Made by a program: the position numbers and the translations under genes. The notes under the pieces were generated by a model. That model ran no database searches. It was not told the origin of the DNA and was given only the letters and a program-made list of their open reading frames with translations. 5,223 nt of DNA from JBMNCR01 sp049366695 (GTDB taxonomy: Bacteria; Bacillota; Clostridia; Eubacteriales; Alkalibacteraceae). Of this stretch, positions 1 through 4,943 are shown in pieces. The first letter of the stretch is position 1; each line of letters begins with the position of its first letter. The stretch lies in the NCBI GenBank assembly GCA_049366695.1, contig JBMNCR010000106.1:1-5223 (forward strand). The letters run 5' to 3'.

Positions 1-38
1 TTATTTGCATTTGTCAACAAAAAGTTAATATTTTTTGG
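1..38. other. Short sequence downstream of the SLC13 permease
   Basis: On the minus strand this stretch holds TTGACA at 12-17, followed by AATG as at the 3225-3230 promoter. It might be the -35 box of the next minus-strand gene, but its -10 would fall outside the window. No terminator is evident after the permease. Confidence 0.25.
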
Positions 39-1418
39 TTATAATATAAATGCATATATAATGGGTATCCATATAGATGTTATTAATACTCCGGCAAATG
101 TTATTATCGATCCACCTTTAGCCATATCAGACATACTATAATAACCTGTAGAATATGTCAGTAAAGGCACTGGATCTACTGGCAAAAGCATACACCAACC
201 AGAATACATAGCGAGTGGAATAATCAATATCGAAGGATTAATCCCCATACTAGAAGCTATCCCTATCAATGGATAAGACATAACCGTTACAATAGCAGGA
301 GCTATTGGAAGAGGTAAGTGTAACAATGCAATAAATATTCCTAAAAATATCAACACAAAAATTACATTTGTATCAGGCGAGATAATAAATATATTATCTA
401 ACAACCATTGCCCAACTCCATTACTCATTACAGCATTCCCAATTGAAAGCACACTTCCTACCATTAACATTACACTCCAGTTTACACCTTTAGAATATGT
501 ATTCCAATCTAATATGTCTATCCCAGGCAAAAACATAACAATCAAACCACATATAGCAACTATAGTTACATTAAGACCACTTATCCATGAACTAGCAATC
601 CAGAAAACGAGCATAGTAATAAGAATAAAAAAAACTTTCCACTCTTCTTTAGAAAGTTTAGCATCGATGGTTTGACTTTCTAAAAATTTATCTATAGTTA
701 TTTTATTTATATTTATAGGTTTGTATAATTTAATAATAATAAACCATGCTAAAGGTAGAAGAATCAATCCAATTGGCACACCTATTAACATCCAATTAAT
801 AAAACTAATATTAATACCTGTATACTCAGATAACAAACTTAACGAAAGAATATTAATAGAACTCCCAACAGGTGTCATTATACCACCTATCATCCCAGCA
901 ACTGGAATAGCAATCATTAAAGCTCTTCCTGTCTTTCTCCTATCTTCTTCATTATTAAAAACTTCTAAAAATCCTAATGCTATACCCATAAATAATCCTG
1001 TTGCAGGTATGTTTGACATAACTGTTGAAATTAATGCTGTAGCGATCATAAATGCTAAAATAACATTATTAACATTATCACCTAACTTATCCAATATTTT
1101 AATAAGCATTCTTTTTGCTAATGGTACTTTTGTAATAGTAATTGATATCCCAAATGTTGCAATTACAAAAAATACAACAGGATGGCCAAAAGAACTCATT
1201 GAAGTCCCAATATCTGTTACTCCCATTATTGGTTGTAGTGCAAGCAAAAATATACTTGTAATTCCTAAAGGCACAATTTCTAAAATCCAAAGTATTAATG
1301 CAATTAATAATAAAGCCAATGTATTTCTTCCTGCAATATCTAAGCCTGAAGGTACTGGCAACAAATTAGTCGTAAAAAAAATCACAAGACATAAAATAAA
1401 ACCTACAATTCTTTTCAT
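39..1418 (-). CDS. SLC13/DASS-family anion (dicarboxylate-type) permease
   Basis: This 459-residue integral membrane protein probably carries a small organic or inorganic anion across the cytoplasmic membrane. It is hydrophobic almost throughout, with a charged cytoplasmic loop at about residues 231-262. The two-fold layout of the DASS (divalent anion:Na+ symporter) family is visible: SNIPAT at 135-140 and TPVGSS at 182-187 in the first half, PLPIAPA at 369-375 and PVDPVP at 413-418 in the second. The segment TGYYSMSDMAKGG after the last motif is typical of the family's C-terminal half. The usual SNT motifs are altered, so sodium coupling and substrate cannot be assigned. I chose the ATG at 1418 over an in-frame ATG 11 codons upstream because GAGGAG (1425-1430) sits six bases before it. 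It follows the GPH symporter on the same strand, 104 bases beyond that gene's stop, with a strong hairpin between them and no clear promoter of its own. Family assignment is firm; substrate is unknown. Confidence 0.88.
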   Translation of the reverse strand: MKRIVGFILCLVIFFTTNLLPVPSGLDIAGRNTLALLLIALILWILEIVPLGITSIFLLALQPIMGVTDIGTSMSSFGHPVVFFVIATFGISITITKVPLAKRMLIKILDKLGDNVNNVILAFMIATALISTVMSNIPATGLFMGIALGFLEVFNNEEDRRKTGRALMIAIPVAGMIGGIMTPVGSSINILSLSLLSEYTGINISFINWMLIGVPIGLILLPLAWFIIIKLYKPININKITIDKFLESQTIDAKLSKEEWKVFFILITMLVFWIASSWISGLNVTIVAICGLIVMFLPGIDILDWNTYSKGVNWSVMLMVGSVLSIGNAVMSNGVGQWLLDNIFIISPDTNVIFVLIFLGIFIALLHLPLPIAPAIVTVMSYPLIGIASSMGINPSILIIPLAMYSGWCMLLPVDPVPLLTYSTGYYSMSDMAKGGSIITFAGVLITSIWIPIIYAFIL

Positions 1419-1424
1419 ATTTAT

Positions 1425-1430
1425 CTCCTC
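1425..1430 (-). promoter_or_regulatory. Ribosome binding site of the SLC13 permease
   Basis: GAGGAG reads on the minus strand six bases upstream of the ATG at 1418. It decides the start in favour of MKRIVGF and against the upstream in-frame ATG at 1451. Confidence 0.8.
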
Positions 1431-1474
1431 TTTGAGTGAAATACAAATCATTTATTTAAACAATTATTTAGTAA

Positions 1475-1516
1475 TGGTACTCTATAGAGAGATGTTAATC
1501 TCTCTATAGAGTACCA
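1475..1516 (-). other. Perfect 19-bp inverted repeat (hairpin) between the two transporter genes
   Basis: Positions 1475-1493 pair without mismatch with 1498-1516, leaving the four-base loop GTTA (plus strand). The hairpin begins six bases after the stop of the GPH symporter. On the minus strand it is followed by ATTACTAAATAATTG, which lacks the uninterrupted U-run of an intrinsic terminator, and the plus strand side has none either. It could be a transcript-stabilising or attenuating structure that sets the ratio of the two transporters, a weak terminator, or a protein-binding palindrome (it contains the self-complementary CTCTATAGAG). Confidence 0.75.
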
Positions 1517-1522
1517 ATTCAA

Positions 1523-2875
1523 TTAATTTCTAGTAGCTATTTCATCCTGCATTTCTTTAAGTTTCTGAGGAGTTATTTTATATAGAATAACTATTATTAT
1601 TAATCCAGCTGCTATAAACAGTGCTGGCACTAACGCTATACCGTTTTTAATGCCACTTATTAATTCTGGTGTTGCTGCCATATCAGCTACATATCCTGCT
1701 GATACCAGTACAGCTGTTATTATTACACTTCTTACAAATATTGCTGTCTTAATTGGAAAACTTATTAACGACATGATAAATCCTCGGGCATTTTTCCCTG
1801 TTTTCCATTCTCCATAGTCTACTGTGGCTGAATACATTGCTACTCCTAGTGCATCTGGCATTCCATATCCTAAGTATGCTATAAACATTACTATCATGAA
1901 TGACACATAATTCATCGGCAATGCCCATACTGCCAATAATCCAACTATAAATATTGATAATGATAAAATATATGTGTTTCTTTCTCCAAATTTCTTTGCT
2001 AATGGTGCTGTAATCATTGCACCAAAGAAACATACTACATTAAGTCCTGTAAAAAATAATGAGATCACTGCTAAGTTTTCTACTACATATTTGAAATAAT
2101 AAAATGCTAGTCCAAATATTACAAATCTTCCTAAATATCTTCCTAATTCTGCTAGCATCAATCCAATAAGAGGTGGGTTTACTATTATCTGTTTTAACAT
2201 CTCACCTATTGGCATTTTATCTTTTGCCTGTGCTGTTTCATCTGCTGCTGGATGATATGCATACTCTTTTGTCATAAAGAATAATGAAAAATAACATAAA
2301 ACCATTACAATTCCTGTTACTACTACTGTTAATGTATAACCCATTGCTGCATCATTCGTTCCTAGTGCCGCAATCATTTTTGCTCCAGCCAATGAGAATG
2401 CAATAGCTCCTAGTGCATTAAACATTCCTCTATTAGATGCCATAGAAATTCTTTCTTCTCTTACTGTAGTCATTGAATTATTCAATGCGATATGTCCTGC
2501 ATAAAATATATTCCATATTAAATGACTTACTATAAATCCTATTGAAATTATTAAAGCATTTGTTGTAGCATTCCCTATCTTAGAAAATTGTAATATAAAG
2601 AATAATGCTGCAAATGGAGGTCCTACTAATAGCCATGAACGATATCTCCCCCACTTCATGTTACTTTTTTCAAGTATTACTCCTGCTGTAGGTACCCATA
2701 CAATGTCAAATATACTTGTAACCATTAATACCGTCCCTGCTAATGCTACAGGTATTTTTGCAAAGTCAGTTAAAAATGCTGCAAAGAAAAATACTTCCAT
2801 GTTTACAAATAACTGAAACCCAAATGATGGCAGTCCATAAAGATTAATAACTGATTTCTTTAACTTTTGTCCCAC
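1523..2875 (-). CDS. GPH-family (MelB-like) cation symporter
   Basis: This 450-residue, twelve-helix-type permease belongs to the glycoside-pentoside-hexuronide:cation symporter family of the major facilitator superfamily. Family marks are the KWGRYRSWLLVG loop after helix 2 (74-85), the ERISMASNRGMFN loop (141-153) and the ATVDYGEWKTGKNARG signature (350-365). Length is normal. Known members take up sugars or other small polar molecules with Na+, H+ or Li+. Of the MelB cation-site aspartates, the equivalent of Asp55 is present (Asp57), but those of Asp59 and Asp124 appear to be Val61 and about Tyr125, so coupling may be unusual. The start is GTG at 2875, eight bases after GGAGGT. It lies downstream of a URO-D-like methyltransferase and before an anion permease, so it probably imports the substrate of that locus. 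Its 5' end and leader are duplicated at 3325-3496. Family is firm; the substrate is unknown. Confidence 0.92.
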   Translation of the reverse strand: MGQKLKKSVINLYGLPSFGFQLFVNMEVFFFAAFLTDFAKIPVALAGTVLMVTSIFDIVWVPTAGVILEKSNMKWGRYRSWLLVGPPFAALFFILQFSKIGNATTNALIISIGFIVSHLIWNIFYAGHIALNNSMTTVREERISMASNRGMFNALGAIAFSLAGAKMIAALGTNDAAMGYTLTVVVTGIVMVLCYFSLFFMTKEYAYHPAADETAQAKDKMPIGEMLKQIIVNPPLIGLMLAELGRYLGRFVIFGLAFYYFKYVVENLAVISLFFTGLNVVCFFGAMITAPLAKKFGERNTYILSLSIFIVGLLAVWALPMNYVSFMIVMFIAYLGYGMPDALGVAMYSATVDYGEWKTGKNARGFIMSLISFPIKTAIFVRSVIITAVLVSAGYVADMAATPELISGIKNGIALVPALFIAAGLIIIVILYKITPQKLKEMQDEIATRN

Positions 2876-2883
2876 TATACTTT

Positions 2884-2890
2884 ACCTCCC
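2884..2890 (-). promoter_or_regulatory. Ribosome binding site of the GPH symporter, deciding a GTG start
   Basis: GGGAGGT on the minus strand lies eight bases before the GTG at 2875. The same site and GTG occur identically in the duplicated stub upstream (start at 3398). Confidence 0.85.
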
Positions 2891-2917
2891 TCATAATGTT
2901 TGAATTTTTTATAATAT

Positions 2918-2939
2918 ATAGTACATTTTTGTATACTAT
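2918..2939. repeat. Inverted repeat in the GPH leader (copy 1)
   Basis: ATAGTACA on the plus strand faces TGTATACTAT across a short T-run, an imperfect palindrome with a two-base bulge. The same element occurs at 3441-3463 in the duplicated leader. It could be an operator or an RNA hairpin about 45-65 bases upstream of the start codon. No function is proven. Confidence 0.5.
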
Positions 2940-3114
2940 TAATTATCACTACAATGATAAAGCTCCAATAATTTATTCATTGCTTTTTGTAATTTTGTTT
3001 CTTGCTAGCTTATAAGTCCTTATCTGCAACTATTGAACTGAATAATTTGTACTCTTTCCATATTTTTTTACTATTCTAACTAATTTTATTAAATATTTAG
3101 CTTGTATTAAGACT

Positions 3115-3126
3115 CACCTCCTTCTT
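3115..3126 (-). promoter_or_regulatory. Orphan Shine-Dalgarno sequence
   Basis: AAGAAGGAGGTG on the minus strand is near-perfectly complementary to the 16S rRNA 3' end, yet no ATG, GTG or TTG follows at a usable spacing. The next frame at that spacing begins with TTA ATA and runs about 26 codons to TAG at about 3043-3045. It may be the ruin of a short gene or leader peptide whose start codon was lost, or a ribosome-standby site. Confidence 0.5.
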
Positions 3127-3161
3127 ACAAAAATACCAATTTTGCTATAATACTATCGTTG

Positions 3162-3189
3162 TTTTTTGAAAATATATAATTATATTCAA
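3162..3189 (-). repeat. 28-bp direct repeat, copy A (downstream of promoter)
   Basis: This copy matches 3236-3263 at 26 of 28 positions, starting with six T, GAAAATATATA and ending ATTCAA (plus strand). TTGAA and TTCAA at its two ends give it partial dyad symmetry. It covers about +5 to +32 of the proposed transcript, a position suited to a repressor. Weaker similarity continues to about 3208. Confidence 0.65.
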
Positions 3190-3200
3190 ACTTTAATATT

Positions 3201-3230
3201 ATAATATTATAAAATATACACATTTGTCAA
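3201..3230 (-). promoter_or_regulatory. Probable sigma-A promoter for the GPH symporter
   Basis: A consensus -35 TTGACA (3225-3230) is followed after 18 bases by TATTAT (3201-3206). A 17-base spacing to ATATTA is also possible. Transcription would begin near 3194 and run toward the GPH gene, and perhaps on into the SLC13 permease. In such AT-rich DNA, -10 matches are cheap, but a full TTGACA is less so. Confidence 0.6.
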
Positions 3231-3235
3231 TATTA

Positions 3236-3263
3236 TTTTTTGAAAATATATATTTTTATTCAA
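3236..3263 (-). repeat. 28-bp direct repeat, copy B (upstream of promoter)
   Basis: This copy lies just upstream of the -35 box, centred near -55. It is 74 bases from copy A, about seven helical turns. It could be the second operator of a looping regulator, an activator site or UP-like element, or the product of a small tandem duplication, since related sequence continues to about 3290 after a short insertion. Confidence 0.65.
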
Positions 3264-3306
3264 TTTATGCTAACTTAATATTGTAATACAGAATTACTTA
3301 TCAATA

Positions 3307-3398
3307 TTATTTAACGTATTCCCTATTAACATATAACTGAAATCCAAATGATGGTAGTCCATAACATCTAAAACTGATTTCTTTAACTTTTGTCCCAC
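3307..3398 (-). pseudogene. Truncated, frameshifted 5' stub of a second GPH symporter gene
   Basis: Starting at the GTG at 3398 with the same ribosome binding site as the intact gene, it encodes the same first nine residues (MGQKLKKSV). A one-base deletion near 3369 then shifts the frame; unrepaired, the frame stops at 3294. Restoring one base recovers YGLPSFGFQL followed by YVN.E, matching residues 13-27 of the intact protein, after which similarity ends near 3310. Several differences are codon substitutions, such as Phe to Tyr, so this looks like the start of a paralogue rather than a very recent copy. It follows the small gene by 74 bases, so the original order was probably methyltransferase, small gene, symporter. 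Confidence 0.85.
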
Positions 3399-3496
3399 TA
3401 TACTTTACCTCCCTCATAATGTTTGAATTTTTCATAATATATAGTACATTTTTTGTATACTATTATTTATCACTACAATAATAAACCTCCAATAAT
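3325..3496 (-). repeat. Direct repeat, copy 2: leader and 5' stub of a second GPH gene
   Basis: This is the partner of 2801-2972. It contains the end of the small gene (IIGGLLL then stop), the inverted repeat, the ribosome binding site and the first codons of a broken symporter gene. Differences from copy 1 include a one-base deletion in the coding part and a one-base insertion in the T-run at about 3449-3454. Confidence 0.9.
3441..3463. repeat. Inverted repeat in the duplicated leader (copy 2)
   Basis: This is the same arms-plus-T-run element as at 2918-2939, with one extra T in the loop. Both arms are unchanged between copies. Confidence 0.5.
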
Positions 3497-3619
3497 AAAA
3501 TTAAACATCATTTCTTCATATTTTTGAATTTTAGAAGCAGCCTCATTTACATCATTATTTTCTAATTCTGGATGTTGTTCTTTATATTGTTCCCATGTTT
3601 TATAGTATTTGCTTTCCAT
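3473..3619 (-). CDS. Small protein of unknown function (48 aa) following the methyltransferase
   Basis: The reading frame starts MESKYYKTWEQYKEQHPELE, is charged and probably helical, and ends in the hydrophobic FNFIIGGLLL. AGGAGA (3629-3634) stands about ten bases before its ATG, in the 17-base gap after the URO-D-family gene, so the two are probably translated from one message. It ends in three consecutive in-frame stops (TAG TGA TAA). The last seven codons and all three stops recur with substitutions in front of the intact GPH gene (IIGALSL), suggesting that a small gene normally precedes this symporter type. The short hydrophobic tail could touch the membrane but is too short for a sure span. 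I do not recognise a family. Confidence 0.6.
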   Translation of the reverse strand: MESKYYKTWEQYKEQHPELENNDVNEAASKIQKYEEMMFNFIIGGLLL

Positions 3620-3636
3620 ATCTAATCATCTCCTAT

Positions 3637-4791
3637 TTAATATTTTCCATATTCGTTAACAAAATCTAAAACAGCCTTTAAGTTTTCAACATTAACACTA
3701 TTTACTGTAATTGGTACCTTGTCAAAATCAAAATAGTATTTACCACCTGGTGCAAGTATATCTATTAATTCTTTTGCTTTATCAATACACTCCTGTTTAG
3801 TAGCTGTTTTTAGCATTGATACTGGATAAAACCCTGACAATATATGTTTATCTCCTAATTTTTCTTTAACTAGTTTTGGATCACCATATTCAAACCTCAT
3901 TCTTGTATTTTCTGGCAACTCATATAGGTAATCTAAATATCTCATCCAATCATGTTCTACAAATAGGTATATACCTTGACCTGATTGTGCGAACGTATCA
4001 AGCATACTTTTAAATGTAGGCCAATAGAATTTTTCAAAGTCTTTTTCCCTCATATATGGTGCCATATGTAGAGGCATCATTGTTTGTCCATAAATTGAAG
4101 GATTTGCAGGCATCCCAAGTTTTGTCATAATAGGTGTTACTGCCTCAACTGCCTCTAGTACTTTTTGAGGACATCTCCTTACATCTCTAGATATTCCTTT
4201 AAAACCTCTTAAAAAATCAGCTACGAAATCAAATGGCGCTTCACAAAATGCAAAAGAATTTGGAGGATCTACTGCATATCCATATTTTTCTGACATTTTA
4301 GCTTTCATTTTACCAAAATTTGCAAATTCATCATAATATGCTTTCATTGCCTTTGCAAATACCATTGATTTTGTAAATGGATCAGCATCTAAAGCAGGAT
4401 AAAGTCTCGGTAAAACAACTTCTATCATAAAATCATATGGTGCTTTAATAAACTCATCATATTCTTCAGGAAGTAAGCCTTCTACTTCAGGGTGCTGTAA
4501 TACCCCGTCTGACCCCATAGTAATAGTTTTTGCTTCTAGTATCTGATAGTAAGAAATAAATCTGTTTGCTCCAAAAGGTGCAACATCAGCAGTGAAATCC
4601 TGACATATTTTATCAAGCACTGGTTCTATATTTTCCATATTCCATTGCAAATCTTTTAATTCACCTTTACCATATTCAATAAAAAATTCTTGATACAATT
4701 TCACTGAAATAGGAACTTTTTTAGGTATTTTTCCTGAATACAGATCTCTAAATAACTGAGTCCTCTCTTTAGTTAATTTTTTCATGTCCAT
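3637..4791 (-). CDS. Uroporphyrinogen-decarboxylase-family protein, probable corrinoid-dependent methyltransferase
   Basis: This complete 384-residue protein has the URO-D/MtaA-CmuA TIM-barrel type fold. Supporting segments are the N-terminal RTQLFRDLYSGKIPKKVPI (10-28), LPEEYDEFIKAPYDFM (107-122), the H280-D-W core strand (FVEHDWMRYLDYL), the ISGFYP-like LSGFYPVSMLKT (318-329) and IDILAPGGKYYF (343-354). Proteins of this group in anaerobes usually move methyl groups between a methylated substrate or methyl carrier and a corrinoid protein rather than making heme. A corrinoid-protein remnant ends 11 bases upstream and a permease lies downstream, supporting that role. The His-x-Cys and distal Cys zinc ligands of MtaA/MtbA are not seen, so metal use and substrate are open. 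The ATG at 4791 is chosen because GGTGGAG ends five bases before it; an ATG at 4785 is less well placed. It is not a canonical HemE. Family is firm, reaction inferred. Confidence 0.85.
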   Translation of the reverse strand: MDMKKLTKERTQLFRDLYSGKIPKKVPISVKLYQEFFIEYGKGELKDLQWNMENIEPVLDKICQDFTADVAPFGANRFISYYQILEAKTITMGSDGVLQHPEVEGLLPEEYDEFIKAPYDFMIEVVLPRLYPALDADPFTKSMVFAKAMKAYYDEFANFGKMKAKMSEKYGYAVDPPNSFAFCEAPFDFVADFLRGFKGISRDVRRCPQKVLEAVEAVTPIMTKLGMPANPSIYGQTMMPLHMAPYMREKDFEKFYWPTFKSMLDTFAQSGQGIYLFVEHDWMRYLDYLYELPENTRMRFEYGDPKLVKEKLGDKHILSGFYPVSMLKTATKQECIDKAKELIDILAPGGKYYFDFDKVPITVNSVNVENLKAVLDFVNEYGKY

Positions 4792-4796
4792 AATTA

Positions 4797-4803
4797 CTCC
4801 ACC
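4797..4803 (-). promoter_or_regulatory. Ribosome binding site of the URO-D-family gene
   Basis: GGTGGAG on the minus strand ends five bases before the ATG at 4791 and shares its first base with the TAG stop of the upstream corrinoid remnant. This layout fits two genes once translated from one message. Confidence 0.7.
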
Positions 4804-4943
4804 TATCCTTTAAATATTTTTTCTTTTTCAACTATTCTTCTATAAATACTTTTGTCTATATCATGAAAATCACCATACACAGTACCATGTATTATAGTTT
4901 TATCTTTTAAAATCTTCCTGTACTTATTACTAATTTCTATAAT
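4803..4943 (-). pseudogene. Remnant of a methyltransferase corrinoid (cobalamin-binding) protein gene
   Basis: This open stretch of 46 codons lacks a start codon and ends 11 bases before the methyltransferase gene. Its residues 16-33 read TIIHGTVYGDFHDIDKSI, matching the hallmark of MtaC/MtbC/MttC-type corrinoid proteins, in which IGTVxGDxHDIGKNI carries the His that ligates cobalt (here His27, codon at 4863-4865). The conserved glycine of DxHxxG is replaced by Asp30. The rest of the B12 domain after KSIYRRIV is missing: only about ten further residues precede the stop, whereas family members continue for around 100. Upstream, stops in all frames remove the helical N-terminal domain. It is read here as a decayed gene, internally deleted, whose intact form would have partnered the adjacent methyltransferase. 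Confidence 0.7.

Larger units (their letters stand above)
2801..2972 (-). repeat. Direct repeat, copy 1: leader and 5' end of the intact GPH gene
   Basis: This segment matches 3325-3496 at an offset of 523-524 bases, with roughly a dozen differences by eye. It covers about 25 codons of the symporter, its ribosome binding site, the untranslated leader and the last codons of a small reading frame (IIGALSL then stop). The stretch 2848-2908 is identical in both copies. Similarity ends abruptly at about 2972. Confidence 0.9.
2973..3324 (-). other. Intergenic segment between the two leader copies
   Basis: About 350 bp of extremely AT-rich sequence with no supportable gene lies between the repeat copies. 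It holds a near-consensus promoter pointing toward the intact GPH gene, a 28-bp direct repeat on either side of that promoter, and a strong Shine-Dalgarno sequence without a start codon. A transcript from this promoter would carry a leader of about 320 bases before the GPH start. I saw no known riboswitch consensus in it. Confidence 0.6.

Noticed and set aside
1099..1290. Minus-strand 63-codon frame inside the permease
   Set aside because: It is an out-of-frame shadow of the permease, rich in Cys, Asn and aromatic residues, with no start signals.
721..1509. Long plus-strand open frame of 262 codons
   Set aside because: It runs antisense through the SLC13 permease gene, has no ribosome binding site, and its composition (rich in Ile, Asn, Pro) is that of the complement of a hydrophobic AT-rich gene.
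1475..1516. Calling the hairpin an intrinsic terminator
   Set aside because: No uninterrupted T-run follows the stem on either strand, so it is listed as a hairpin of open function.
1749..2033. Minus-strand 94-codon frame inside the GPH symporter
   Set aside because: It is an alternate-frame shadow of a clearly conserved transporter.
2973..3324. Riboswitch or T-box in the long leader
   Set aside because: I could not find a cobalamin, SAM, glycine or T-box consensus; the segment is nearly all A and T with only weak stems.
3637..4791. Assigning the gene as hemE (heme-pathway uroporphyrinogen decarboxylase)
   Set aside because: The sequence lacks the HemE N-terminal PVWxMRQAGR-type signature, is longer than usual HemE, and sits beside a corrinoid-protein relic and a permease rather than heme genes.
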